64,000 nucleotides of DNA from Parasedimentitalea psychrophila (GCF_030285785.1 NZ_CP127247.1:1449501-1513500), one strand, 5' to 3'. Positions 9,870 to 18,009 are shown, numbered from the stretch's first letter. The notes: a model not told the origin generated them from the letters alone. Translations and numbers: made by a program.

Positions 9870-10418
9870 ATGTTCCCGATTGTCCGCCTGATCAAGGATA
9901 TGCTCCTTGCCCGCCGCATGCCGCCGTTGCAGCTAACCGAGACCCATGTGTCGCATCACATCTGCTGGCCCTGGGATCTGGATATCTGGCTGGAGCTGAA
10001 CAACGGCCGCGCCATGACGCTCTATGATCTGGGCCGCACAATGAACGCACAACGGGTTGGTCTGATTGCGGCCATCAGCAAACACCGTTGGGGCATGACC
10101 ATGGCGGGCAGCACTGTTCGTTTTCGCCGTCGCATTCGCGGCTTTGAACGGTTTGAGATGCGCAGTCGGGCGGTCACCTGGGACGACAAGTTCATCTATC
10201 TTGAACAGTCGATGTGGAAAAAGAATGGCGAATGCGCCAGCCACGTGATGTTCCGCTCTGCGGTGACCGGCAAAACCGGTATTATCCCCCCAGCGCAGGT
10301 TCTGGCGGAAATGGGTCACGCCAATGCAGTGCCGCCGCCAATGCCCGATTGGATCAAAGCCTGGTGTCAGGCCGATGCCACCCGCCCCTGGCCACCGATG
10401 CAGGATGGGCTTGCCTAA
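9870..10418 (+). CDS. Acyl-CoA thioesterase-like protein (THEM6-type hotdog fold)
   Basis: The 182-residue product begins MFPIVRLIKDMLLARRMPPL and then shows the THEM6-like hotdog pattern: HHICWPWDLDIWLELNNGRA, in which an aspartate and asparagine replace the active-site region of 4HBT enzymes, followed by FRRRIRGFERFEMRSRAVTWDDKFIYLEQ. Proteins of this family are annotated as thioesterase family proteins or 4-hydroxybenzoyl-CoA thioesterase-like; the natural substrate is unknown. It is divergent from yggT and 50 bases upstream of a transporter gene on the same strand, so it may share that transcript. Confidence 0.75.
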   Translation: MFPIVRLIKDMLLARRMPPLQLTETHVSHHICWPWDLDIWLELNNGRAMTLYDLGRTMNAQRVGLIAAISKHRWGMTMAGSTVRFRRRIRGFERFEMRSRAVTWDDKFIYLEQSMWKKNGECASHVMFRSAVTGKTGIIPPAQVLAEMGHANAVPPPMPDWIKAWCQADATRPWPPMQDGLA

Positions 10419-10468
10419 CTGCAATCACCGCTGTCATACCTGCGTAAAAAGGTATTTCAGGGATAGCT

Positions 10469-11833
10469 ATGCAGGAAATTTCAACGCGCAAGCGCATTTG
10501 GGGCTGGTATTTCTTTGACTGGGCCAGCCAACCCTACCACACCCTACTGGTCACTTTTATCTTTGGACCGTTCTTTGCCGCCGTGGCCGCCGACTTCTTT
10601 ATGGGTCAGGGGCTGGCAGACGAGGCCGCCAAGGCGCAGGCGCAGACCATCTGGTCGCTGTGTCTGACGGTGACCGGGTTGATCATTGGCTTTGGCGGGC
10701 CATTGCTGGGGGCCTTGGCCGATATCTCAGGGCGGCGCATGCCCTGGATCATTGTCTTTTCCGTGATGTATGTGATCGGCGCGGCTGGGCTGTGGTTCAT
10801 GGACCCAGAGGGGTCAAACCTGTGGTGGATGCTGATCAGTTTTGGCATTGGGTTTATCGGAGCTGAATTTGCGCTGATCTTTATCAATTCACAGCTGCCA
10901 TCGCTGTGCAACAAGGATGACGTCGGCAAGATCTCGGGCTCGGGTTTTGCCTTTGGCTATCTGGGCGGCGTGGTGGCGCTGTTCATTCTGCTGTTGTTGT
11001 TTGTGGAACAAAGCAACGGCAAGACCCTGATCGGGCTGGACCCGGCATTTGGCCTGGATGCAGCCAGCCGCGAAGGCACCCGCGCTGTTGGTCCCATCAC
11101 CGCCCTGTGGTTCGCGGTCTTCATGATCCCCTATTTCCTCTGGGTGCGGGACGGCAAAAGCACCGGCCAACCTGGCAGTTTTGGCGGCGCATTTCGACTG
11201 GTGGTGCAATCCCTGAAAAACCTGCGCAACCGGCTAAGCCTGGCCAGCTATCTCGGCTCGTCCATGCTGTACCGCGATGCGTTGAACGGGCTTTACGGGT
11301 TTGGTGGCGTCTATGCGCGTCTGGTGCTGGGCTGGGAGATCACCTCGATCGGGATCTTTGGCATTGTCGCGGCAATATCGTCAGCGCTGTTTTGCTGGTT
11401 CGGAGGCCACGCCGACCGCCGATTTGGCCCCAAACCGGTGATCATCGTCTCTATCTTGGTGCTGACACTGGTCTGCACCATCATTGTTGGCATGTCCCGC
11501 GATCAATTGTTCGGCGTGCCTCTGGCCCAGAGCTCAACCCTACCGGACATGATTTTCTTCTGCTGCGGCGTGTTGATCGGCGGCTTCGGCGGAATCCTGC
11601 AGGCCACCAGCCGCAGCCTGATGGTGCGCCATACCAACCCTGAACGCCCGACTGAGAGCTTTGGCCTGTACGGATTGTCGGGCCGCGCCACCGCGTTTCT
11701 GGCTCCGGCCCTCATAGGGGTTGCCACAAGTGTCACCGGCAGCGCACGCTTGGGCATATCGCCAGTGGTCGTCCTGTTTATTGTCGGGCTGATTCTGCTG
11801 ATATGGGTCCGCGCCGAGGGAGACCAGGATTGA
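10469..11833 (+). CDS. MFS transporter, UMF1/Atg22-like family
   Basis: A 454-residue polytopic membrane protein with about 12 hydrophobic segments. The N-terminus (KRIWGWYFFDWASQPYHT) is typical of the UMF1 branch of the major facilitator superfamily, related to the yeast vacuolar effluxer Atg22. The segment ADISGRRMPWIIVFS is the usual loop 2-3 motif, and a second motif GGHADRRFGPKPVI lies between the halves. Substrates of bacterial members are mostly unknown; amino-acid or peptide export is only a guess from the eukaryotic homolog. Its TGA stop overlaps the TTG start of mepA, so the downstream genes are likely translated in coupling. Confidence 0.85.
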   Translation: MQEISTRKRIWGWYFFDWASQPYHTLLVTFIFGPFFAAVAADFFMGQGLADEAAKAQAQTIWSLCLTVTGLIIGFGGPLLGALADISGRRMPWIIVFSVMYVIGAAGLWFMDPEGSNLWWMLISFGIGFIGAEFALIFINSQLPSLCNKDDVGKISGSGFAFGYLGGVVALFILLLLFVEQSNGKTLIGLDPAFGLDAASREGTRAVGPITALWFAVFMIPYFLWVRDGKSTGQPGSFGGAFRLVVQSLKNLRNRLSLASYLGSSMLYRDALNGLYGFGGVYARLVLGWEITSIGIFGIVAAISSALFCWFGGHADRRFGPKPVIIVSILVLTLVCTIIVGMSRDQLFGVPLAQSSTLPDMIFFCCGVLIGGFGGILQATSRSLMVRHTNPERPTESFGLYGLSGRATAFLAPALIGVATSVTGSARLGISPVVVLFIVGLILLIWVRAEGDQD

Positions 11834-12699
11834 AACAGCTACTTGCCAGTTTGTTCGTAGTTTTTTACCTTACCAGTATGGCAAGCGGTGAGACCGCGGC
11901 CAAGCAGCTGTTCGGGGCAAAACCCAACGGTTCACAACAACAGCCCGCACCCATTGGCTCTTATGCCAAGGGCTGTGTGGCAGGTGCTGTGCAACTGCCC
12001 GAGACCGGCGCCACATGGCAGGCGATGCGGCTGTCGCGCAATCGCAACTGGGGCCACCCCGAGACTATTGATTTCATTGAAAAGCTCAGCCGGTTCGCGG
12101 CCAGACAACGGGGCTGGGACGGGCTGTATATCGGTGACATCAGCCAGCCTCGTGGTGGGCCGATGCTCTCGGGTCACCGCAGTCACCAGATCGGCCTTGA
12201 TGTCGATATCTGGATGCTGCCACCGGACCAGCTTGACCTGAACAGCCGCCAGCGCGAAGACCTGTCGTCCATTTCAATGCGCCGGGCCAACGGTGCCTTC
12301 GTCAACAACAGCTGGACGCCACAGCATCACGCCCTGTTGCGCGCCGCAGCCAAAGATAAACGGGTCGCCAGGATTTTTGTATTCCCCGGCGCCAAGGTCC
12401 AGATGTGCAAGGATGAGACCGGTGACCGTCGCTGGTTGCGCAAAATTCGCCCCTGGTGGGGACACCACTATCATTTTCACGTGCGCCTGAAATGCCCCAA
12501 GGGCGCCCGAGGCTGCACCAATCAGGCAGCGCCGCCCAAGGGCGACGGATGTGGGGCTGCCCAGACATGGGTTGATGACATCCTGAACCCGCCGCCGCCA
12601 AAACCGGTTGACCCCAACGCGCCAAAACCTAAACCTCGTCGCGATTACACTTTGTCGGATCTGCCAAAACAATGCGCCTCGGTACTGCAGTCAAACTAA
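11830..12699 (+). CDS. mepA: Penicillin-insensitive murein endopeptidase MepA
   Basis: A 289-residue periplasmic LAS-type zinc peptidase that cuts the D-Ala-meso-DAP cross-links of peptidoglycan. Zinc-ligand motifs HRSHQIGLDVDIW and WWGHHYHFHVRL are intact. The best start is TTG 11830, which overlaps the transporter stop (TTGA), has GGGAGA just upstream, and gives a clean signal peptide (KQLLASLFVVFYLTSMASG). An in-frame ATG at 11803 would add nine charged residues and spoil that signal. The C-terminus is proline/lysine rich (NPPPPKPVDPNAPKPKP), followed by a short cysteine-containing end. The last 28 bases overlap the next gene. Confidence 0.92.
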   Translation: MKQLLASLFVVFYLTSMASGETAAKQLFGAKPNGSQQQPAPIGSYAKGCVAGAVQLPETGATWQAMRLSRNRNWGHPETIDFIEKLSRFAARQRGWDGLYIGDISQPRGGPMLSGHRSHQIGLDVDIWMLPPDQLDLNSRQREDLSSISMRRANGAFVNNSWTPQHHALLRAAAKDKRVARIFVFPGAKVQMCKDETGDRRWLRKIRPWWGHHYHFHVRLKCPKGARGCTNQAAPPKGDGCGAAQTWVDDILNPPPPKPVDPNAPKPKPRRDYTLSDLPKQCASVLQSN

Positions 12700-13580
12700 C
12701 GCTAAGCCTGATAGTTGCCGCAAGCCTCGGGATTGCGGCCCAGGCTGCCAACCGCAATGATGCGGCCAACAGGGCGACATATCTGGGCAGCTACACCTGG
12801 CGCATCAGCGCAGACTGGTTCGGCGGTCTCTCGGCGCTGTCGCTCAGCGCCGATGGCAGTTCGATGACCATTCTCAGCGATCGCGCCACCCTCGCCACGG
12901 CGCAAATCAACCGTGACAAGGGCCAGATATCAGGTATCGAAATTCAATCAGTGCATCAACTGCGTGCGTCATCCGGCGGCGCTCTGAGAGGTCGGACCCG
13001 CGACAGTGAAGGGCTGGCCATTGCCCCGAGTGGAACCATCTATATCTCTTTCGAGGGCATCTCGCGGGTGGTGCGCCATCACAAGGCAAGCAGTCGCGGC
13101 GAGGTGTTACCACGGCCCAAAGAATTCCGATCCCTGCCCATTAACAAGGCGCTAGAGGCGCTGGCCAGTGATGCGCGCGGGCATCTCTACACCCTGCCGG
13201 AACACGCTCTGAACAGCGATGGCCAAATTCCGGTCTGGCACTGGGACGGGCGCAGCTGGTCGACGCCGTTCACCCTGCCACCCAGGGGAGATTTCTTTCC
13301 GGTCAGCGCCGATATTGGCCCCGACGGTCGCTTTTACCTCCTGGAACGCGATTATGGGTTGTTTGGCTTTCGCAGCCGTCTGCGGCGCTGGGATTTCACC
13401 AAAAATGGCCCTGTCAACGAGCAGATTCTGCTGCAAACCTCCCCTGGCAGCCATGACAATCTCGAAGGGCTGTCGGTCTGGCGCGACCCCACCGGGCGTC
13501 TGCGTGCCACGATGATCTCCGACGACAACTTCTTGATATTGCAGCGCACCGAATTGGTGGAATACGCACTCCCCGACTAG
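12672..13580 (+). CDS. Secreted esterase-like activity of phytase family protein (PF13449-type)
   Basis: The 302-residue product has a signal peptide (residues 1-25, ending AAQAAN) and a beta-propeller-like sequence with GGLSALSLSADGSSMTILSDR near the start and HDNLEGLSVWRDPTGRLRATMISDDNF near the end, both hallmarks of the phytase-like esterase domain. Characterised activities in this family are few, so substrate is unknown. Its start lies inside the end of mepA, which places it in one operon with the MFS transporter and the murein endopeptidase. An envelope role, perhaps in processing a cell-wall or phosphate ester, is inference from this context. Confidence 0.8.
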   Translation: MRLGTAVKLTLSLIVAASLGIAAQAANRNDAANRATYLGSYTWRISADWFGGLSALSLSADGSSMTILSDRATLATAQINRDKGQISGIEIQSVHQLRASSGGALRGRTRDSEGLAIAPSGTIYISFEGISRVVRHHKASSRGEVLPRPKEFRSLPINKALEALASDARGHLYTLPEHALNSDGQIPVWHWDGRSWSTPFTLPPRGDFFPVSADIGPDGRFYLLERDYGLFGFRSRLRRWDFTKNGPVNEQILLQTSPGSHDNLEGLSVWRDPTGRLRATMISDDNFLILQRTELVEYALPD

Positions 13581-13736
13581 CCCGGATCACCGCAGGCTTG
13601 GGCCCGGCGATTGGGCACCCAAGCACCGTCCCAGAGCACAACACTTGCCAAATCAAGACGTCTCGACTAGGTCCGAGAACTGCCTGCAAAAATCACCCAT
13701 CAAGTTGCCGCTACCTTGTAAAAACGGACTCAGAAA

Positions 13737-14360
13737 ATGACGCGCATCCATCTTCCCGGCATTGTTGCCATGGCCATAATCGTTGTGGCCTCCAATATCT
13801 TAGTGCAATTCCTGTTCGGCCAATGGCTGACCTGGGGCGCCTTCACCTATCCCCTCGCCTTCCTGGTCACCGATGTGATGAATCGCGTCTATGGCGAAGG
13901 GCCAGCCCGCAAAGTGGTGCTTGTCGGCTTTGTTGTTGGCGTCCTTTGTTCGCTGATCGGCACCCAGATCATCGGGGAATTTGGCCCGCTGGTAACCCTG
14001 CGTATCGCCATTGGCTCTGGCCTCGCCTTTCTCATCGCGCAGATGCTGGACATCTCGATCTTCTCGGCCCTGCGCAAAGGCGCCTGGTGGCGGGCGCCGC
14101 TGGCGTCAACGCTGGTTGGGTCACTGATTGATACCGCCATCTTTTTCACAATCGCCTTTTCAGCGGCGCTGATCTGGCTTGAACCAGGCAATGATATCTC
14201 TTGGGCAGGCGAAATGCTGCCCCTGCTCGGCTTTGGCCCAATGGCGCCGCTCTGGGTGTCGCTGGCCTGTGCAGACTGGATCGTCAAGCTGTCGCTGGCG
14301 CTGATCGCTTTGGTGCCTTTCCGCATCATCGTGGGGAAGCTTACCTCGAACACCACATGA
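13737..14360 (+). CDS. yhhQ: Queuosine precursor transporter (VUT family, YhhQ-like)
   Basis: A 207-residue integral membrane protein with about six hydrophobic segments. The motif FTYPLAFLVTDVMNRVYGEG is diagnostic of the VUT/YhhQ family, as is a later ASTLVGSLIDTAIFFTIAF. E. coli YhhQ imports the queuosine precursors preQ0 and preQ1, used for modifying the wobble base of some tRNAs. It is monocistronic here, 156 bases after the phytase-like gene, and I could not fit a preQ1 riboswitch to the upstream region. The SD is weak. Confidence 0.88.
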   Translation: MTRIHLPGIVAMAIIVVASNILVQFLFGQWLTWGAFTYPLAFLVTDVMNRVYGEGPARKVVLVGFVVGVLCSLIGTQIIGEFGPLVTLRIAIGSGLAFLIAQMLDISIFSALRKGAWWRAPLASTLVGSLIDTAIFFTIAFSAALIWLEPGNDISWAGEMLPLLGFGPMAPLWVSLACADWIVKLSLALIALVPFRIIVGKLTSNTT

Positions 14361-14429
14361 TTTTGTTTTGACATCTCCATTTTCTATGCCACGCTGATCC
14401 CATGCGTAACAAATGAGAGGAGGTACTCT

Positions 14430-14486
14430 ATGTCTATTGAGAACTTGGAGTTTGGTGTCGGAACAGTTCAGGAGACTCAGCGCTGA
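14430..14486 (+). CDS. Candidate 18-codon ORF (possible leader peptide or small protein)
   Basis: The ORF reads MSIENLEFGVGTVQETQR and stops at TGA 14484. Its Shine-Dalgarno, GAGGAGGT at 14417-14424, is nearly perfect and six bases from the ATG, among the strongest in the window. A TTGACA at 14368-14373 could serve as a -35 element; no clear -10 is visible. A terminator hairpin follows about 70 bases after the stop, and arfB begins another 100 bases on. The ACCTCC at 14538-14543 can pair with the GGAGGT of the ribosome binding site. The peptide matches nothing I recognise. It may be a leader peptide, a small protein, or part of a small RNA. Confidence 0.4.
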   Translation: MSIENLEFGVGTVQETQR

Positions 14487-14553
14487 GGCAAACCTTGGCA
14501 CTAGCAGAAACTGAATTGGGGACCGCCTAACCGGCACACCTCCGAAACTCAAG

Positions 14554-14590
14554 AAGGGCTGCCCGTTACGTGTTCGGTCAGCCCTTTTGA
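14554..14590 (+). terminator. Intrinsic terminator between the 18-codon ORF and arfB
   Basis: AAGGGCTG at 14554-14561 pairs exactly with CAGCCCTT at 14579-14586, and the right arm runs into TTTT. The hairpin lies after the 18-codon ORF and before arfB, so it either ends a separate short transcript or acts as an attenuator for arfB. Confidence 0.75.
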
Positions 14591-14692
14591 TATTTTGAAC
14601 CAATTGTTGAACCGATTAATGTGACCCCTTTGGACAGATCAGCTACAACGCCGACCTAACACTCCGGCTCAACAGACCATAGGACAATCCCC

Positions 14693-15112
14693 ATGCTGCG
14701 CATCACCGACACTATCGCGTTGCAAGACTGGGAATTGAGCGAACATTTTGTCCGCGCCTCGGGGCCCGGCGGCCAGAACGTCAACAAGGTCTCTACCGCT
14801 GTGGAACTTAGGTTTGAGGCCGATCGCAGCCCAGCGCTTACCGGGCCCGTAAAGAACAGGCTCAGGCGGTTGGCCGGACGTCGCTGGACCAAAGAAGGCG
14901 CGATTGTCATGTATTGCGATGAAACCCGTTCGCAGCAGCGCAACCGGGATCTGATACGTGAAAGACTTGCCGATCTGATTCGCAAGGCGTTGGTCGCCCC
15001 CAAGCGCCGCATCGCCACCAAACCAACCCGTGGCTCGGTCCAGCGCCGCATCACCGCCAAGAAACAGCGCAGCGTATTGAAAACGACGCGGGGTAAAATC
15101 GGCGATGACTGA
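14693..15112 (+). CDS. arfB: Peptidyl-tRNA hydrolase ArfB (ribosome rescue factor, YaeJ)
   Basis: The 139-residue product contains the catalytic GGQ motif in RASGPGGQNVNKVSTAVELRF and the long basic C-terminal tail (KPTRGSVQRRITAKKQRS) that in E. coli ArfB sits in the empty mRNA channel of stalled ribosomes. It releases nascent chains from non-stop complexes as a backup to tmRNA. Length matches the family. Its upstream region holds a short strongly initiated ORF and an intrinsic terminator, an unusual arrangement for a rescue factor. The SDR gene begins 62 bases downstream. Confidence 0.95.
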   Translation: MLRITDTIALQDWELSEHFVRASGPGGQNVNKVSTAVELRFEADRSPALTGPVKNRLRRLAGRRWTKEGAIVMYCDETRSQQRNRDLIRERLADLIRKALVAPKRRIATKPTRGSVQRRITAKKQRSVLKTTRGKIGDD

Positions 15113-15174
15113 TCCGGCGATTGCACCCGCGCGGCGCGCTGCTACTTTGCCGCCCAGTCAATTTGGAGAATGTC

Positions 15175-15921
15175 ATGCGCCTCAACGGAAAAACCGCCAT
15201 CGTCACCGGAGGCGCCTCAGGGTTTGGCGCCGGCATCGTGCAAAAATTCCTGGCCGAGGGCGCCCGTGTGATGATTGCCGACATCAATGGCGACGCGGCC
15301 ACTGATATGGCCGAAAAACTCGGTGCCGACTGTGTGGCGCAAACGGTGGATGTCGCCGATGCCGCCTCGGTCAATGCCATGGCGCAGGCGGCAATCGCCG
15401 CTTTTGGCCACGTTGACATTCTAATCAACAACGCCGGCATCACCCACCTGCCAACCCCTTTGGACGAGGTCAGCGAAGACGATTTTGACCGTGTTTTCAA
15501 TGTGAACATGAAATCAGTCTACCTCACCGCCCGCGCTCTGGTTCCGCATATGAAATCGCGCCAGTCCGGCGCCATCCTCAACGTCGCCTCAACGGCTGGG
15601 GTCAGCCCGCGGCCCAATCTAAACTGGTACAATGCCTCCAAGGGCTGGATGATCACCGCCACCAAGGCGATGGCGGTTGAACTGGCGCCACAGGGCATTC
15701 GCGTCAACGCCATCAATCCTGTGGCCGGTGAAACCCCACTGCTGAAATCCTTCATGGGCGAAGACACCCCTGAAAAACGCGCCCAGTTTATCGCCTCCAT
15801 CCCAATCGGTCGCTTTTCCACCCCCGAGGACATGGGCAATGCTGCCTGCTACCTGTGCTCGGACGAGGCCAGCATGGTGACCGGTGTGGCGATGGAAGTG
15901 GACGGAGGTCGCTGCATATGA
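15175..15921 (+). CDS. SDR family oxidoreductase
   Basis: A 248-residue classical short-chain dehydrogenase/reductase. The cofactor motif TGGASGFGAG, the NNAG motif, the serine of NVASTAG and the YNASKG active site are all intact, and an aspartate after the second strand (MIADIN) favours NAD(H) over NADP(H). ATG 15175 with GGAG six bases upstream is preferred to the upstream in-frame TTG. It ends in an ATGA overlap with a small cupin protein, so the two are one transcriptional unit. The substrate cannot be told from sequence; glucose/ribitol-dehydrogenase-type annotations are common for such proteins. Confidence 0.88.
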   Translation: MRLNGKTAIVTGGASGFGAGIVQKFLAEGARVMIADINGDAATDMAEKLGADCVAQTVDVADAASVNAMAQAAIAAFGHVDILINNAGITHLPTPLDEVSEDDFDRVFNVNMKSVYLTARALVPHMKSRQSGAILNVASTAGVSPRPNLNWYNASKGWMITATKAMAVELAPQGIRVNAINPVAGETPLLKSFMGEDTPEKRAQFIASIPIGRFSTPEDMGNAACYLCSDEASMVTGVAMEVDGGRCI

Positions 15922-16271
15922 GCCGCGTAAACCTGGCCGAAAAACTGGCGCTGTTTTCAACCCACTGGAATCCCAAGGTTGTCGCCGATTACAATGACAA
16001 CGACATCATGGTGGTCAAGTTTCAGGGCGAATTCCCCTATCACTTGCACGAAACCACCGATGATTTCTTCCTCGTTCTCGAAGGTGAGATGGTGATGGAC
16101 ATCAAAGATGGCGACTCGGAAGTGGTCCGCGCGGGCGAACTCTATATCGTCCCCAAGGGCATAATGCACCGGCCTCGCGCCGAGGTAGAATGCAAGGTTC
16201 TTCTGATTGAACCAAAAGGTGAGCCCAATTCCGGAAACCCTGCAACTGCCGCGCCAAAACCAAGGATCTAA
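15918..16271 (+). CDS. Cupin domain-containing protein
   Basis: The 117-residue single cupin has motif 1 as PYHLHETTDDFFLVLEGE, supplying the two histidines and the glutamate of a metal site, and motif 2 around GELYIVPKGIMHRPRAE with a further histidine. ATG 15918 overlaps the stop of the SDR gene. Small cupins of this type are often isomerases, dioxygenases or binding proteins, and no specific role can be assigned. Pairing with the SDR suggests action on the same substrate. Confidence 0.8.
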   Translation: MSRVNLAEKLALFSTHWNPKVVADYNDNDIMVVKFQGEFPYHLHETTDDFFLVLEGEMVMDIKDGDSEVVRAGELYIVPKGIMHRPRAEVECKVLLIEPKGEPNSGNPATAAPKPRI

Positions 16272-16274
16272 CGC

Positions 16275-16350
16275 CTTTCTTCTTGTCCAAAATACCTCCG
16301 CCGGAGGCAGCGCGCGAAAGCGCGCCCCCCTTCCCTTTTTCACAGGACCC
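16275..16350. repeat. Intergenic palindromic element, copy 1
   Basis: A pyrimidine-rich tract and CCAAAATAC lead into CCTCC-GCC-GGAGG, then a second hairpin GCGCGC-GAAA-GCGCGC and a C/T-rich run. Related versions occur at about 41,168 and 49,085, all between genes. It could terminate the SDR-cupin transcript. I have seen similar sequences as common intergenic features in Rhodobacteraceae, but their role is not known to me. Confidence 0.6.
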
Positions 16351-16354
16351 TGCA

Positions 16355-17383
16355 ATGAAACCCGGCCCCAAGAACCTGATCACCGATGTCCCCGGCCTGA
16401 AAGTCGGCAATGCACAGGACGATGTTCTGAAATCCGGCACCACGGTGCTGACCGCGGATCACCCGTTTACAGCCTCAGTGCATGTGATGGGCGGCGCTCC
16501 GGGCACCCGTGAAACTGATCTGCTGGCACCGGACAAATCAGTGGCCCGGGTGGATGCGCTCACCCTGTCCGGCGGCTCATCTTATGGGTTGGATGCCTGT
16601 AGCGGCGTGGTTGACGCGCTGCGGGCCGCAGGGCGGGGCTTCAAACTGGGGCCGGCGGTAATACCGCTGGTCCCGGGTGCAATCCTGTTTGACCTGCTGA
16701 ACGGCGGTGCCAAAGACTGGCAAGACAACCCATATCACGCGTTGGGCCGGGCGGCCTTTGACGCCGCCGCCGAGGATTTTGCCCTCGGCACTGCGGGGGC
16801 AGGCACCGGTGCCCTGACCGCCATGGTCAAGGGCGGCCTGGGCTCAGCCTCCTTTGTGCTGGACAACGGCATCACGGTTGGGGCGCTGGTCGCCTCCAAT
16901 CCAATTGGCGCGGTGACCACGCCGGGTGATCGGCATTTCTGGGCCGCGCCGTTTGAGATCGACGGTGAATTTGGCGGCTTGGGGCCGGACCCCGCCGCCG
17001 GACTGGGCCGCAGTCTCGACAGTCGCAAGATGGACTCCATGCTGGCGCAAGCGGCGGGGCTGCCGCTGCCGCAGGATCGCGGCAATACAACAATCGCCAT
17101 TGTCGCCACCGATGCAACCCTCACCAAGGCCCAGTGTCAGCGGCTGGCCATTGCGGCGCATGACGGCATTGGCCGCGCCACGGTGCCGGCCCACTCACCA
17201 GGCGATGGCGATTTGGTATTTGCCCTCAGCACCGAATCCCGGGAACTGCACACCACCGAATCCGATCTGTCGCTGATCGGCCATGCCGCATCATTGTGCC
17301 TGAGCCGGGCAATCGCCCGCGCCGCATATTGCGCAAATCCCATGCCTGGCGACCTGCTGCCCTGCTGGAAAAGCCCCGATTAG
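16355..17383 (+). CDS. P1 family peptidase (DmpA/S58-like Ntn hydrolase)
   Basis: A 342-residue protein of the self-processing DmpA family. It has ITDVPGLKVGNAQD at the N-terminus, LTLSGGSSYGLDAC, GTAGAGTGA and KGGLGSASFVL; the last holds the serine before which these proteins are usually cleaved to create the nucleophile. ATG 16355 (MKPGPKNLITDV) gives the normal family N-terminus; the open frame upstream runs into the palindromic repeat. Known members are aminopeptidases or amidases with differing preferences (D-Ala, beta-peptides), so the substrate is open. It follows the SDR-cupin pair. Confidence 0.88.
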   Translation: MKPGPKNLITDVPGLKVGNAQDDVLKSGTTVLTADHPFTASVHVMGGAPGTRETDLLAPDKSVARVDALTLSGGSSYGLDACSGVVDALRAAGRGFKLGPAVIPLVPGAILFDLLNGGAKDWQDNPYHALGRAAFDAAAEDFALGTAGAGTGALTAMVKGGLGSASFVLDNGITVGALVASNPIGAVTTPGDRHFWAAPFEIDGEFGGLGPDPAAGLGRSLDSRKMDSMLAQAAGLPLPQDRGNTTIAIVATDATLTKAQCQRLAIAAHDGIGRATVPAHSPGDGDLVFALSTESRELHTTESDLSLIGHAASLCLSRAIARAAYCANPMPGDLLPCWKSPD

Positions 17384-17403
17384 CAAGATCCCGCGCGTTT
17401 TTA

Positions 17404-17417
17404 CTGATATACATCAA
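17404..17417 (+). promoter_or_regulatory. Candidate FNR/FnrL binding site
   Basis: CTGATATACATCAA matches the FNR consensus TTGAT-N4-ATCAA at nine of ten positions. It sits about 24 bases upstream of the candidate -35 of the cytochrome c550 gene, which would place its centre near -60 of the predicted start, a class I activator position. Confidence 0.45.
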
Positions 17418-17434
17418 ACTCGCGACTGCTTCAG

Positions 17435-17463
17435 TTGACTATTCTGCCGCGAAGGCAAGTAAT
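17435..17463 (+). promoter_or_regulatory. Candidate sigma-70 promoter of the cytochrome c gene
   Basis: TTGACT and AGTAAT are separated by 17 bases and lie about 30 bases before the start codon of the cytochrome gene. The -10 hexamer is weak but acceptable for an alphaproteobacterium. Confidence 0.4.
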
Positions 17464-17493
17464 GCCTTTAGCCAATTGAACCGGAGCAAACCT

Positions 17494-17955
17494 ATGAAAC
17501 TACTCGCCGCAGCTGCATTTGTCAGCCTACTCGCCGCGCCAGCCTTTGCTGAGGGTGATATCGCCAAGGGCAAAAAGTCCTTTAACAAATGCAAAGCATG
17601 CCACAGCGTCGTCTCGGGCGAAGGCGAAGCCATCATCAAAGGCGGCAAAACCGGCCCCAACCTCTGGGGTCTTCCAGGCCGTGTTGCCGGCACCTATGAA
17701 GGCTTCAAATACGGCAAGGATCTAGTCGCTGCAGGCGAAGGCGGTCTTGCTTGGGACGAAGAGGCATTCATTGGCTTTGTCACTAACCCAAAAGAATTCA
17801 TGCGGGCCGAAACCGGCAACGCCAAGGCCAAGTCGAAAATGTCCTTCAAGCTGAAAAAGGGCGGCGAAGACATCTTTGCCTTCCTCGCAAGTGTCAGCCC
17901 GGCTCCGGTCGCCGAGGAAGCTGAAGAAACGACCGAAGAGCCCGCCAGCAACTGA
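17494..17955 (+). CDS. cycA: Cytochrome c550 (cytochrome c2 family)
   Basis: The 153-residue precursor has a signal peptide (MKLLAAAAFVSLLAAPAFA) and a class I c-type cytochrome fold: haem attachment CKACH, KGGKTGPNLWG, GFKYG, and the methionine ligand in KSKMSFKL. The acidic tail AEEAEETTEEPASN closely resembles the tail of Paracoccus denitrificans cytochrome c550, which carries electrons in the periplasm between the bc1 complex and terminal oxidases or reductases. GGAG lies upstream of ATG 17494. The upstream FNR-like site suggests oxygen-responsive expression (inference). Confidence 0.9.
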   Translation: MKLLAAAAFVSLLAAPAFAEGDIAKGKKSFNKCKACHSVVSGEGEAIIKGGKTGPNLWGLPGRVAGTYEGFKYGKDLVAAGEGGLAWDEEAFIGFVTNPKEFMRAETGNAKAKSKMSFKLKKGGEDIFAFLASVSPAPVAEEAEETTEEPASN

Positions 17956-17978
17956 TCCGGCAGTCTTTTGAAAAACCT

Positions 17979-18009
17979 GAAAGGGCGCGGTCACCCGCCG
18001 CGGCCTTTC
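17979..18009 (+). terminator. Probable terminator after cytochrome c550
   Basis: GAAAGGGCGCGG pairs with CCGCGGCCTTTC with a single mismatch and a seven-base loop; TTTTT follows a little further on. It lies just after the cytochrome stop and before idi. Confidence 0.6.

Noticed and set aside
13581-13736. preQ1 riboswitch upstream of the queuosine precursor transporter
   Set aside because: I could not find the preQ1-I hairpin plus A-rich tail or the class II core there.
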